Source: Anaerosalibacter massiliensis
GTDB lineage: Bacteria; Bacillota; Clostridia; Tissierellales; Sporanaerobacteraceae
Assembly (NCBI GenBank): GCA_000751555.1
Contig: CCEZ01000075.1
Coordinates: 1 to 64,000, forward strand
Direction of reading: 5' to 3'
Length of the DNA: 64,000 nucleotides
The notes beneath the pieces are model-generated. The model saw only the letters and a program-made list of their open reading frames with translations. It was not told the origin of the DNA and made no database searches. Each line of letters opens with the position of its first letter. The stretch's first letter is position 1. Made by a program: the position numbers and the translations under genes. Shown piece after piece: positions 54,009 to 63,131 of this stretch.

Positions 54009-55271
54009 CTATCTGAAAATTGTAGAAAGCTTTATTAATATCCAGCCTAATGGAGTAGTTGCGCCTCCAACTAAATTAGCCATTTGTGTATTTGAACCAA
54101 TACCTTTTGGTAGTGTTACATTAGCCAGTTCTGCAGCTTTTGTATAATAAGGAGCTATATCAGAACCTGCATATAGTACTAATGTAATAATTACTAAACC
54201 ACTTATAAATATTCTAACCATATTTTTTTTACAATATGGAGATATCATAGCTATTAAGAAAACTATCGATGCTAAATCTACAAAAGGTAGAACTTTGTTT
54301 CCAGGAAGTATAACAGCTAACAATAATGCAGCTGGTATCATTAATAATCCTGTAGCTAAAACTGCTGGATCCCCTACAAGTAAAGCAGTATCTAATCCAA
54401 TATAAAACTCTCTATCTGGAAACTTTTTCTTGAGTGTTTTTTCCGCTGCATCTCTTACAGTAACTAATCCTTCTACTAACACATTAATCATTGCTGGAAG
54501 AAGTACCATAACTGCTGCAACTTTAACTGATAAACCTAAAATATCAGTAAAACTCCAACCTGCTAATATTCCAAGAACTGCACCTAGTATTGTTCCTAAA
54601 GTTAAAGGTTCACCCATAACTCCAAATTTTTCAGTTATTGTATCTGGATTAGCATCTATTTTATTTAATCCAGGAATCTTTTCGATAATCCAATTTACTA
54701 CTATTCCAATAGGTACATAAATAGCTGATGTAGCATGGGCAAAAGAAACACCTTTTAAATCATAAGCTTCTTGAACTCTGGGAGCAGTTTTATCAGCAAT
54801 TATTAGAGTAATTAAGAAATGAATAAGTGCTCCAGCCGATGAAATAGCTATGTTTCCTGTAACTGCATATATGACTCCTCCTGTAAGTAGGAAGTGCCAA
54901 TAATTAAATATGTCTATATTTACTGTCTTTGTCATATTTAAAACTAGTAGTATTAAATTTAGAAGTAATCCTCCAAATACTACAAAGGGAACTATTGGAG
55001 AACCCCATCCTATAGTAGCTGCTACAGGCCATCCAGCATCTACTACAGTTAAATTTAGTCCGAACCTTTCTACCATAGCCTCAGCTGCGGGGCCTAAACT
55101 ATCTAATAGTAGACCAATTACAAGTCCAATACCTTCAAAACCAATACCTACTAGCATACCAGCTTTAAAAGCTTTTCCTATTTTTACTCCAAAGATTAGA
55201 GCCAGTATGAAAAATATTATTGGCATCATTACTGATGGTCCCATACTGATAATTGTGTTAATAACATTCAT
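54009..55271 (-). CDS. Orphan PTS galactitol-type IIC membrane protein
   Basis: A polytopic protein of 420 residues with about eleven helices, of the galactitol IIC (GatC) family. Family-like stretches include VGIGFEGIGLVIGLLLDS and YDLKGVSFAHATSAIYVPIG. No IIA or IIB gene exists in this operon, and the neighbouring kinase would be redundant with PTS phosphorylation. It may therefore act as a plain permease. AAGGAGGAG precedes ATG 55271. A leader terminator lies 63 bases before that ATG. Confidence 0.88.
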   Translation of the reverse strand: MNVINTIISMGPSVMMPIIFFILALIFGVKIGKAFKAGMLVGIGFEGIGLVIGLLLDSLGPAAEAMVERFGLNLTVVDAGWPVAATIGWGSPIVPFVVFGGLLLNLILLVLNMTKTVNIDIFNYWHFLLTGGVIYAVTGNIAISSAGALIHFLITLIIADKTAPRVQEAYDLKGVSFAHATSAIYVPIGIVVNWIIEKIPGLNKIDANPDTITEKFGVMGEPLTLGTILGAVLGILAGWSFTDILGLSVKVAAVMVLLPAMINVLVEGLVTVRDAAEKTLKKKFPDREFYIGLDTALLVGDPAVLATGLLMIPAALLLAVILPGNKVLPFVDLASIVFLIAMISPYCKKNMVRIFISGLVIITLVLYAGSDIAPYYTKAAELANVTLPKGIGSNTQMANLVGGATTPLGWILIKLSTIFR

Positions 55272-55333
55272 AAAAACTCCTCCTTATTATTAAGTATTTA
55301 CTTCTTATTGTTTGTTAATACTATTTATAAATA

Positions 55334-55387
55334 CAAAAAAAGCCCTGCCAAAGAGAAATTTAAAAACTTCTCTTTAAGCAGGACTTC
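55334..55387 (-). terminator. Leader terminator, probable GlpP-type antitermination target
   Basis: On the minus strand AAGTCCTGC, an inner AAAGAGAA/TTCTCTTT stem and GCAGGGCTTTTTTT form a strong intrinsic terminator between the antiterminator gene and the IIC gene. This is where an antiterminator would act to let transcription enter the sugar operon. Confidence 0.8.
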
Positions 55388-55415
55388 TTCTATTCACTAT
55401 CCTACAAATTTTATT

Positions 55416-55976
55416 TTATTGTAAATTCCAAAGGGCTTTAGTACTAGTAGTGACCCCATTGAACCCTAATTTTTTAAATTCTTCTACACTTTTTTTATTT
55501 TCTACAAATCCTCCAGCTAAAATAGGTATTTTTTTATTTTTGACAATCTCATTAGCAAATTTGGGAGCTAAAGGAGAAGGAAGAAGTTCTACAGCATCTG
55601 CTTGTGAATTTCTAAAAGATTTTAAGCTGGAATCTACGGCCTTTGAGTCCATTAAGAAAAATCTTTGAATTGTAAATAGGCCTACAGATTTGCACATATT
55701 TATTGTAATCATATTCGAAGTTAGTATTCCATCTAATTTAAATAGGTCTTTTAATAATTTAACTCCCATTCTATCAGACGAAAACCCACCTACTAAATCT
55801 ACATTTACAAGAACTCTTTTATTTTTTTTATGACATATCTGGGTTAAATTTTTTAAATTTCCTATATGAACTTCCGACAACAGTACAATATCTAGTGGAC
55901 TGTTTAAAGCATAATCCAGATCTTTTAATATTCTAACTGATGGTACAATAGTAAATCCATTAAAGATCTTTTTCAA
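55416..55976 (-). CDS. GlpP family antiterminator
   Basis: This 186-residue TIM-barrel protein of the glycerol-3-phosphate-responsive antiterminator family shows VPSVRILKDLDYAL, NVDLVGGFSSDRMGVKLL, FLMDSKAVDSSLKSF, VELLPSPLAPK and PILAGGFVENKK. GlpP binds a leader RNA and prevents termination when glycerol-3-phosphate is present. TTG 55976 is chosen since AGGTGA lies just upstream and the GTG at 55985 is inside that site. The next gene is a sugar operon, not glycerol genes, so the ligand may be another phosphate such as a triose or tetrose phosphate. Confidence 0.88.
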   Translation of the reverse strand: MKKIFNGFTIVPSVRILKDLDYALNSPLDIVLLSEVHIGNLKNLTQICHKKNKRVLVNVDLVGGFSSDRMGVKLLKDLFKLDGILTSNMITINMCKSVGLFTIQRFFLMDSKAVDSSLKSFRNSQADAVELLPSPLAPKFANEIVKNKKIPILAGGFVENKKSVEEFKKLGFNGVTTSTKALWNLQ

Positions 55977-55991
55977 ACTAATCACCTAAAT

Positions 55992-56005
55992 TGAAAACGT
56001 TTTGT
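55992..56005. promoter_or_regulatory. Catabolite-response-like element
   Basis: TGAAAACGTTTTGT matches the cre consensus TGWNANCGNTNWCA at all but the last two positions, and equally well reversed. It covers the likely start of transcription of the antiterminator gene, a usual place for CcpA repression. Confidence 0.5.
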
Positions 56006-56010
56006 ATATA

Positions 56011-56038
56011 ATTGTAGCATAAATTCCTCTAATGTCAA
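56011..56038 (-). promoter_or_regulatory. Promoter of the antiterminator and sugar operon
   Basis: On the minus strand TTGACA and an extended -10 (TGCTACAAT) are 16 bases apart, with the -10 at 56016-56011. Confidence 0.7.
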
Positions 56039-56057
56039 TGAAAATTTTATCCGATAT
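56030..56057 (+). promoter_or_regulatory. Candidate sigma-D promoter of the CZB chemoreceptor
   Basis: TAAT (56030-56033) and TCCGATAT (56050-56057) are 16 bases apart, close to the flagellar sigma consensus TAAA-N15-GCCGATAT. Confidence 0.45.
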
Positions 56058-56138
56058 AATAGAAGATATGTAAAGTGGGTTGAAAGTACTACTTTTTGGG
56101 TATGTATTATAATAAAAATAGGAAGGGAGTCTCATAAA

Positions 56139-57830
56139 ATGTTTAAACGTTCTTTAAGTATTAAAGGAAAAATGCTACTTAGTATGATGCTTATATTTGT
56201 AATTGTAGTGGGAGGGTTAGTAGGCCTTTATATTCATTTAAATAATAAATATTTACAAAAGGAACTTGATGGATTGTCAGGAGGAACTATATCTTTAGAT
56301 CATGTAAAAGAAATAAGGATCAAAAGTTATAAAATTATATTTACTTTACTTATTGTATCTACAGTATTAGTAGGAGCTATGAGCAGTTTTTTAATTAAAA
56401 AATTAAGTAAAGAAGTAGAAGAGTTGCAAGATAATATGTACATAGCAGGAAAAGGAGACCTTACAACCAGATGTAATGTGGAAACTATTGATGAAATAGG
56501 AGATTTAAAATCTTCATTTAACGTTATGGTGGCAAAGCAGACAGATATAGTTAATGGTTTAAAGCAGACGGTAAGGATTTTATCTGAAACTTCAGAAGAT
56601 ATGGCAGCTATTAGTGCTGAGGTTACTTCTGCTGTAGAAGAAATATCTTCAAATATGGAAGCTGTCTCTGAAGATTCTCAGGTAGGAAATGAAGCTACAT
56701 TAGAAGTTTCTCAAGTACTATTGGAACTTTCTTCTCTAATTCAAATGTCAAAAAAATTGGCGTTATCTACAGAAGAAAATTCTACCATAGCCTTAAATGC
56801 TGCTATAGAAGGAAAAGAAACTATAGAAAAGGCAATGGAATCAATGAAGATTATTGAGGAAAAATCATGTGGCGTAGAGAACTTAGTCCAAAATTTTACA
56901 AAACACCTAGAAGAAATAACTAATGTTAGCAGTACAATAAATGGATTGGCAGACCAGACCAATCTTTTAGCTTTAAATGCTTCTATAGAAGCGGCAAGAG
57001 CAGGTGAATTAGGAAAGGGATTTGCTGTAGTAGCTGATGAAATAAGGAAACTGGCAGAACAGTCAAATAAGGAGGCTAATGAAGTAGCAAACTTAGTAAA
57101 TAAAATAGAAGAGATAACTAGTTTACTGATAACTGCTTCTAATGAGAGTAAAGAGAAGGTAAAGGAAGGCACTTATGTAGCTGAAAAAGGCGTTGAGTCC
57201 CTTGATAATATAATGGGAACTGTGGGAAATACAGTAGATAATATAAAGGAAATAGTAGAAGTTACAGAAAATGAGGTAGCCAGTTCAGATAAAATTATAG
57301 ATCTTATTAATCATGTAGCTACATCTATAGAAAATGCTATTTCTCATGTAGCAGAAGTAGCAGCATCGACAGAAGAAATAACTGCTTCTATGGAAAATGT
57401 AAACGAAGCTACTATTGAAACAAGTCAAATAGCATTTGATATTGAAAAAATGGTGGGAGATATAAAAACAAAGGATACTTCTGACTTAAGCGATATAGAA
57501 ATATTGGAAACAGCTAAAACTGATCATCTTATGTGGAAACTTAAGGTAGAGAACATGATAAAAGGCATGGAAACTTTAGATTTAGATGATGTAGTTTCTC
57601 ATAAAACTTGTAGACTAGGACAGTGGTATTTTCAGAAAAACAATCCCTTTAAGGACGAAAAAGCTTATATAGAATTAAACCATCCCCATAAGATGGTACA
57701 TGAATCTGCTATAAATGCTGTAGAAGCATATAATAGTGGAAATTTAAAAAAGTCAAGGAAATATTTAAAAGACTTACAGTATTATTCGGGTATAGTTATT
57801 AATGAACTTAATAAGTTGATGGAAAGTTAA
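56139..57830 (+). CDS. Methyl-accepting chemotaxis protein with C-terminal CZB domain
   Basis: A membrane chemoreceptor of 563 residues. Transmembrane helices near 13-30 and 65-87 flank only about 35 external residues, so it is not a classical ligand sensor. HAMP follows (to about 140), then a full signalling domain with the intact tip [19 protein letters not shown]. The C-terminus carries a zinc-binding CZB domain (about 470-560): histidine in DHLMW, cysteine in CRLGQWY and histidines in [11 protein letters not shown] domains sense zinc-linked signals such as oxidants. AGGAAGGGAG precedes ATG 56139. A STAS gene follows 31 bases later. Confidence 0.93.
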   Translation: MFKRSLSIKGKMLLSMMLIFVIVVGGLVGLYIHLNNKYLQKELDGLSGGTISLDHVKEIRIKSYKIIFTLLIVSTVLVGAMSSFLIKKLSKEVEELQDNMYIAGKGDLTTRCNVETIDEIGDLKSSFNVMVAKQTDIVNGLKQTVRILSETSEDMAAISAEVTSAVEEISSNMEAVSEDSQVGNEATLEVSQVLLELSSLIQMSKKLALSTEENSTIALNAAIEGKETIEKAMESMKIIEEKSCGVENLVQNFTKHLEEITNVSSTINGLADQTNLLALNASIEAARAGELGKGFAVVADEIRKLAEQSNKEANEVANLVNKIEEITSLLITASNESKEKVKEGTYVAEKGVESLDNIMGTVGNTVDNIKEIVEVTENEVASSDKIIDLINHVATSIENAISHVAEVAASTEEITASMENVNEATIETSQIAFDIEKMVGDIKTKDTSDLSDIEILETAKTDHLMWKLKVENMIKGMETLDLDDVVSHKTCRLGQWYFQKNNPFKDEKAYIELNHPHKMVHESAINAVEAYNSGNLKKSRKYLKDLQYYSGIVINELNKLMES

Positions 57831-57861
57831 ATGAAAATTTAAAATGAGAGGAAGATAAGAT

Positions 57862-58163
57862 ATGGAAAAAAACATAATAGGAGATGACAAAATTATTATA
57901 TCTATTTCTGGAGATTTAACTGTAGATAAAGCAATTTCTCTAAGAAAAGATCTACTAAATTATATAGCAAAAGGATATAATCACATTGTAGCAGATGTAA
58001 CAAACTTAGATTTTATTGATAGCACAGGACTCGGAGTGTTAGTAGCTACTAATAAAATTGCTCATAAAAAAATGGAGAAGTGAGTATAAAAGGACTTAAA
58101 GGGTCTATTAAGACAATATTTCGTAATACTAGATTAGACAAAGTATTTCATATATGTGGTTAA
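57862..58163 (+). pseudogene. STAS-domain anti-anti-sigma-like protein, frameshifted
   Basis: From ATG 57862 the frame encodes a STAS fold (ISISGDLTVDKAISLRKDLL, DVTNLDFIDSTGLGVLVAT) with the phosphorylatable serine in DSTGLG. It shifts out of frame at an A7 run (58066-58072) and stops at 58083. One more A would give a full C-terminus (GEVSIKGLKGSIKTIFRNTR, then LDKVFHICG, stop at 58163), making about 100 residues, the normal size. It may be truly broken, rescued by transcriptional slippage on the A-run, or a sequencing error. Confidence 0.8.
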
Positions 58164-58166
58164 GTA

Positions 58167-58195
58167 TTGACAAAATAAATAGATAATAGTATCAT
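58167..58195 (+). promoter_or_regulatory. Promoter of the pseudouridine operon
   Basis: TTGACA (58167-58172) and TATCAT (58190-58195) are 17 bases apart. The kinase starts 49 bases after the -10. Confidence 0.75.
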
Positions 58196-58244
58196 TAAAA
58201 ATAAGCAATTGTTTATATATAAGCAAATATTAAGGGGTTTTTTT

Positions 58245-59336
58245 ATGACTAGGAGAGAAGAGGAAATATTAGAGCTTATATCTAAAAATCCAATGATATC
58301 TCAAAAAGAAATGGCAAATATATTAGGAATTAGTCGTTCCTCTGTAGCAGTTCATATTACAAATCTTATGAAAAAAGGATATATTCTTGGGAAAGGATAT
58401 ATTGTGAAAAGAAAACCTTATGTAACTATTTTAGGAGGAGCCAATGTAGATGTATTAGGCTTTCCTTATGACAAGATTATAGAAGAAGATTCAAATCTAG
58501 GAACGACTACTATTTCTTTAGGAGGAGTAGGTAGAAATATAGGAGAAAATTTAACTAGATTAGGAATAGATACAAGGCTTATAACGGTTCTTGGCAAGGA
58601 TGTGTACGGAAAACTTATTATGGAAGAGTCTTCAAAGATAGGCTTAAATATCTCAGATTCTCTAATACTTTCCAATGAACAGACTTCTACTTATCTCTGT
58701 ATTTTAGATGAAAATGGAAATATAAATGTAGCTGTATCTTCAATGGACATATTTGAAAATATGACTATACCATTTATTGAGGAAAAAAGAGACTTAATAG
58801 AAAATTCTAGATTATGCATAGTAGATACCAATATAAATAAAGAAGTATTAGAATATATGGTTACTAATTTTAAAGTGGATTTCTTCTTAGATACAGTATC
58901 TACGTCAAAAGCTAAAAAAGCAAGTGATATAATAGGATATTTTCATACTATAAAGCCAAATAAGATGGAGGCAGAAATATTATCAGGTATTGAAATAAAT
59001 AATGAAGAGGATTTAAAAAAGGTTTCTTATTATTTTATCAATAAAGGTGTTAAAAGAGTTTTTATTTCCTTAGGAAAAGAAGGAGTATATTATTTTGATG
59101 GAAAAGTAGAAAAAAGAGCTTTCCCACCAAAGGCAGAATTAATTAATGCAACTGGGGCAGGAGATGCTTTCATAGCAGGATTAGTCTACTCCTATTTAAA
59201 GGATTTTTCTATTGATAACACTATAGCTTTTGCAACAGGTGCAGCCATTGTTACACTGGAAAATGAAAATACTATAAATCCTAATATTTCATCTGAAAAG
59301 ATTAAAAAAAGAATAGAGGAGATTGAAATATGTTAG
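58245..59336 (+). CDS. psuK: Pseudouridine kinase with N-terminal helix-turn-helix
   Basis: A PfkB-family kinase (363 residues) that phosphorylates pseudouridine before cleavage. Residues 1-60 form a winged helix (EILELISKNPMISQKEMANI, ISRSSVAVHI) fused to the kinase domain with GGANVDVLG, the GGVGRN loop and the catalytic NATGAGDAF near the C-terminus. The fusion suggests that the enzyme also regulates its own operon. ATG 58245 follows AAGGGG; the longer frame from 58209 lies close to the promoter and is rejected. It overlaps psuG by 7 bases, which fixes the substrate. Confidence 0.9.
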   Translation: MTRREEEILELISKNPMISQKEMANILGISRSSVAVHITNLMKKGYILGKGYIVKRKPYVTILGGANVDVLGFPYDKIIEEDSNLGTTTISLGGVGRNIGENLTRLGIDTRLITVLGKDVYGKLIMEESSKIGLNISDSLILSNEQTSTYLCILDENGNINVAVSSMDIFENMTIPFIEEKRDLIENSRLCIVDTNINKEVLEYMVTNFKVDFFLDTVSTSKAKKASDIIGYFHTIKPNKMEAEILSGIEINNEEDLKKVSYYFINKGVKRVFISLGKEGVYYFDGKVEKRAFPPKAELINATGAGDAFIAGLVYSYLKDFSIDNTIAFATGAAIVTLENENTINPNISSEKIKKRIEEIEIC

Positions 59337-60244
59337 AACAATATATTGAAATTAAGGAGGAAGTAAAAAAAGCTTTAGATGAAAATAAAGCTGTAGTAGC
59401 CCTTGAGTCTACTATAATAGCCCATGGCATGCCTTATCCAAAAAATGTTGAAACAGCACTAGAAGTAGAAAAGATAATTAGGGATAGAGGAGCTATACCA
59501 GCTACTATTGCTATATTAGATGGAAAAATTAAGGTGGGACTTTCTAAAGAAGAAATAGAATATTTAGGTAAAGCAGAAGATGTATATAAAGTCAGTAGAA
59601 GAGATTTGCCTTTTATAGTATCTAAAGGATTGAATGGGGCTACTACAGTAGCTAGTACTATGATAATAGCTAAAATGGCAGGAATAAAAGTATTTGTTAC
59701 TGGGGGAATAGGTGGAGTCCATAGAGGAGCTGAAGAATCTTTTGATATTTCAGCAGATCTTCAAGAACTTGCTAAGACTAATGTAGCAGTAGTATGTGCA
59801 GGAGCTAAATCTATTTTAGATCTAGGTCTTACATTAGAATACCTTGAAACCTTTGGAGTACCAGTTGTGGGATTTGGAACGGAAGAATTTCCAGCATTTT
59901 TCACAAGAAAAAGTGGTTTTGAAGTAGATTATAGGATAGATAGTGAAAAAGAACTTGCAGAAGTTATAAATACAAAATGGGATCTAGGGCTTAATGGTGG
60001 AATAATAGTGGCTAATCCAATTCCAGAAGAATATGAAATGGATCATAATGTAATAAATATAGCTATTTCAGAAGCCTTAAAAGAAGCAGAAGAAAAAGGT
60101 GCTAAAGGTAAAAAGGTAACTCCGTTCTTACTTGAAAATGTAAAAGAAAAAACTAGTGGAAATAGCTTAGAATCCAATATTAGATTAGTTTATAATAATG
60201 CATTAGTTGGAGCAAATTTAGCTATAGAATTAGAAAGGTTATAG
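59330..60244 (+). CDS. psuG: Pseudouridine-5'-phosphate glycosidase
   Basis: The cytosolic enzyme splits the C-glycosidic bond of pseudouridine 5'-phosphate to uracil and ribose 5-phosphate, allowing salvage from degraded RNA. It has 304 residues. Signature stretches are ALESTIIAHGMPYPKN, the LNGATTVASTM loop with a neighbouring catalytic lysine, and GGIGGVHRGAE. GAGGAG inside the kinase gene serves as ribosome site. A long hairpin follows. The pair forms a complete pseudouridine degradation module. Confidence 0.96.
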   Translation: MLEQYIEIKEEVKKALDENKAVVALESTIIAHGMPYPKNVETALEVEKIIRDRGAIPATIAILDGKIKVGLSKEEIEYLGKAEDVYKVSRRDLPFIVSKGLNGATTVASTMIIAKMAGIKVFVTGGIGGVHRGAEESFDISADLQELAKTNVAVVCAGAKSILDLGLTLEYLETFGVPVVGFGTEEFPAFFTRKSGFEVDYRIDSEKELAEVINTKWDLGLNGGIIVANPIPEEYEMDHNVINIAISEALKEAEEKGAKGKKVTPFLLENVKEKTSGNSLESNIRLVYNNALVGANLAIELERL

Positions 60245-60268
60245 AAATAGCACTTGCTAATATATGAG

Positions 60269-60318
60269 AACTATTAAAGGGAAAATATATTCAATATATT
60301 TTCCCTTTAATAGTTTTT
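60269..60318. terminator. Very long bidirectional terminator
   Basis: A perfect 23-bp inverted repeat with one central base (AACTATTAAAGGGAAAATAT at the start of the left arm) is followed by TTTTT. It lies between psuG and the convergent chemoreceptor gene. Confidence 0.9.
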
Positions 60319-60326
60319 ACTATAAA

Positions 60327-62369
60327 TTAAAGTTTAATTTGTGACATAAATTCTTGCAATTCTCCTGCTATTTCTGCTAAAGCTTCAGTAGAAGAGGCAA
60401 TTTCCTCCATGGAAGCCGTTTGTTCTTCTGTAGCTGCAGAGACATTTTGAATTTGCTCAGATACGTTTTTGCTATGTTCTTTCATAGAGCTAGAGGAATC
60501 TAATACATTGGTATTTCCCTCAGCTACTTGATATATAGCTTGATTTATACTTTCTATCTGATTATTTACATCTGTCGTTAAAGTAGCGATTTTTTCAAAA
60601 GTGTCCTTAGCTATATTAACCGTACTCATTCCAGTATCCACATCTTTTTCATTTGAGTCCATATTAATATTTGCTTGCTCAATTATATATTGGTTTTCCT
60701 GTATCAATAAATCTATTTTTTCGGTGGACTTTTGAGTTTCCTCAGCAAGTTTCCTAATTTCTTCAGCTACAACAGCAAATCCACTGCCGGCTTCTCCAGC
60801 TCTAGCTGCTTCTATGGCAGCATTTAAGGCTAAAAGATTAGTTTGTTCAGCAATAGATTGAATAACATCTATTATCTCATCCATTTGGCTAGAGCTATTA
60901 TTTATATCTTTTAAAGAATCTCTAACTAAGTTTGTGCTTTTGGCAATGCTTACCATTTGGTTAAGAGCTTCTTCTATTTTTCCTTTTCCCTCATTGGTCT
61001 GTTCTAGAACTTTATTACTTAAATCACTAGCATCATGAGAAAGACCAAACATATTGTCTATTTCTTTTGAAACATTTTCAATAGCAGAGGTTACATTTAA
61101 AACTTCTTTTAGCTGTTCTTCTGAACTATTAGCTATTTGATTGGCAGATTCTGCAATATTTGTAGCTGCTGCTGTAGATTCTTCAGAAGTAGCAGCTAAT
61201 TCCTCTGAAGAAGCTGCTACTTGTTCAGAGGTTGAAGAAATATTTTCTGTAAAAGTTCTAAAATTATTTAATATCTCATTAAAAGAATTAGCTATATTAC
61301 CTATTTCATCTTTCCTGTTTAAAAATTTTTCAGCCATATTTTCCGAAAAGTCTAGATCAGAAATATTTTTAGCCTTATTTGTTATTAAAATTAAAGGATT
61401 AGTAATATTTTTGGTGAATATAAATGAAAATCCAATTCCTATAGCCATCGCAGCTAAAGTTAAAATGATTATTGTATTTCTTAAACTATTTAATTTAGCT
61501 AAGGCTTCATTTTCTGGAGCAGTTACTGCAATAGACCATCCAGTAGATTTTATAGGAGCATATCCTATTAGTTTCTTTTGGCCTTTATATTCATATTGTC
61601 CTATATTGGATTTTCCTTTTAGCATATCTTTATAAATATTTGTAAGCTTATTATCCTTGTCTTTTATATTCTCTAAATCTAATTCTTTACTTTCTAATAT
61701 TTTTTTATCAGGATGGTATATTATATTTCCAAGATTGTTCATTAATACAGCATGGCCAGACTTACCAACTTTTATATCACTAGCAATATTGTAAAAGTCT
61801 TCTGCTTTTACATAGCCGACTAATACACCTACTATTTTTCCCTCATGTTTAAGAGGTGCAGATATAGCTATTTGCATAACTCCACTAGTTTTGCCTCTAA
61901 AAGGTTCGGAAAAATAATTATTTCCGTTTCTAGAAGCATTAAAATAATCTCTATCGCCAACATTTGCTTTAACTCCATCAATGAAAGTTATTTTCCCATC
62001 TGTATCTGCTACTCCAAAATTTGAATAGCCAAGTCTTTCTTTTTCTGTTTTCAAAACTGAATCCTTTTCTTTTTTAGAAACTTTAGGATCACTAATTCTT
62101 TCAAAATGACTTAAAGTATCTACTGTTGTTATATATTTATTTATTCTTTCATCAATAAGTTTTGAAGCATCTTGAGAGGTATCTTGTAAGTTATTATATG
62201 TATCCGATACTATGAAGTTTTTAGAAATTGTATAAGTAACAGCTCCTAAAATTAAGGAAAGTATCACTATTACACTAGTAATTGAAATAAGTATCCTAGT
62301 ACGAATAGTTTTAGATTTTATTTGTCCTTCTTTTGCGTTTATTTCTTCCTTTTCCTTTTTATTTTCCAT
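60327..62369 (-). CDS. Methyl-accepting chemotaxis protein with Cache sensor
   Basis: A membrane chemoreceptor of 680 residues. A transmembrane helix near 25-46 is followed by an external double-Cache domain (about 50-290; [18 protein letters not shown] and [12 protein letters not shown] are typical), a second helix near 297-317, HAMP, and a full signalling domain with the intact tip [21 protein letters not shown]. dCache domains commonly bind amino acids or organic acids directly. AGGAGG precedes ATG 62369. A sigma-D-like promoter lies 83-109 bases upstream. The plus-strand frame within it is a shadow. Confidence 0.95.
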   Translation of the reverse strand: MENKKEKEEINAKEGQIKSKTIRTRILISITSVIVILSLILGAVTYTISKNFIVSDTYNNLQDTSQDASKLIDERINKYITTVDTLSHFERISDPKVSKKEKDSVLKTEKERLGYSNFGVADTDGKITFIDGVKANVGDRDYFNASRNGNNYFSEPFRGKTSGVMQIAISAPLKHEGKIVGVLVGYVKAEDFYNIASDIKVGKSGHAVLMNNLGNIIYHPDKKILESKELDLENIKDKDNKLTNIYKDMLKGKSNIGQYEYKGQKKLIGYAPIKSTGWSIAVTAPENEALAKLNSLRNTIIILTLAAMAIGIGFSFIFTKNITNPLILITNKAKNISDLDFSENMAEKFLNRKDEIGNIANSFNEILNNFRTFTENISSTSEQVAASSEELAATSEESTAAATNIAESANQIANSSEEQLKEVLNVTSAIENVSKEIDNMFGLSHDASDLSNKVLEQTNEGKGKIEEALNQMVSIAKSTNLVRDSLKDINNSSSQMDEIIDVIQSIAEQTNLLALNAAIEAARAGEAGSGFAVVAEEIRKLAEETQKSTEKIDLLIQENQYIIEQANINMDSNEKDVDTGMSTVNIAKDTFEKIATLTTDVNNQIESINQAIYQVAEGNTNVLDSSSSMKEHSKNVSEQIQNVSAATEEQTASMEEIASSTEALAEIAGELQEFMSQIKL

Positions 62370-62451
62370 TTAGATCCTCCTTTTAAACAATATTTTAAAA
62401 ATAAATAGGACAATGGCACTACATGTTATAGTAATAAAGGTCTAATTATAT

Positions 62452-62478
62452 ATATCGAACAAAATATTATTTAATTTA
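62452..62478 (-). promoter_or_regulatory. Sigma-D promoter of the Cache chemoreceptor
   Basis: On the minus strand TAAA, 15 bases, then TTCGATAT match the flagellar sigma consensus TAAA-N15-GCCGATAT in spacing and in all but two bases. Confidence 0.65.
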
Positions 62479-62601
62479 GTAATATTTTAAAAATACTATA
62501 ATTTAATTTTAATTAGAGAGTATAATTAATGGACATTATAATGAATAATTAGATGAAATGATATATAATATACAGGTATAAGGATGAAAGGAGTAGGACT
62601 A

Positions 62602-62928
62602 ATGCTCAAAAAAACTATACCTTTTGAAGTATATACTATAGAGGACAACTATAGTGATAAAAAGGAAGGGATAAATTTAGAAGAACTAGATAATTACATA
62701 ATAGTAGGTATAACAAAGAGATTTTCAACTCCAGGATATGATATGGAAGTAGAAAATATAATAAAGACAGAAGAGGGAGAATTTGAGATCAATCTTTTTA
62801 TTATACCTCCTAAAGAAGGTAGTATTCTTCTTCAAGTTATAAGTTACAAAACTTTAGCTATCAAAATAGATAAATCTTATTTAGGCAAAGGACCTTATAA
62901 GTTTAAACTAGCTAAAATTAGAAATTAA
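62602..62928 (+). CDS. Small protein with a PrcB_C-like domain
   Basis: This 108-residue protein has the pattern of the PrcB C-terminal domain: a strand (DNYIIVGITKRF), a TPGY turn in place of the usual TGGY (STPGYDMEVENI), and PPKEGSILLQVISYKTLAI in place of the PY-x-proline strand. The domain is known from a spirochaete dentilisin complex subunit and many short secreted proteins, but no signal peptide is visible here. ATG 62602 fits the AAAGGAG site; ATG 62584 does not. Function unknown. A terminator follows at 63035. Confidence 0.5.
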   Translation: MLKKTIPFEVYTIEDNYSDKKEGINLEELDNYIIVGITKRFSTPGYDMEVENIIKTEEGEFEINLFIIPPKEGSILLQVISYKTLAIKIDKSYLGKGPYKFKLAKIRN

Positions 62929-63034
62929 GGAGTAAAAAGTTTGAAAAGGTCATTATTTATCCAAAGGATAGTTTAAAAATCAATGGATTTTAAAATTGCA
63001 GATAAAAATTTGTATACAGCTAAGGTAAGAAGGG

Positions 63035-63059
63035 GCTACCATTTTAGGTAGCTTTTTTT
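63035..63059 (+). terminator. Terminator before the second murJ
   Basis: A stem GCTACC/GGTAGC with a 6-base loop is followed by seven Ts. Between it and the PrcB-like gene lies only an 11-codon frame (TTG 62941) with a GGAG site. Confidence 0.8.
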
Positions 63060-63131
63060 AAGTCAATATAAAGTTTATATGATATAATTAAAAGATAATT
63101 ATATTTTTAAATATTTTAGGGGGTTTTTCAT

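Noticed and set aside
61141-61635. A 164-codon plus-strand frame inside the Cache chemoreceptor
   Set aside because: It mirrors the alanine/serine-rich signalling domain of the real gene and has no ribosome site.
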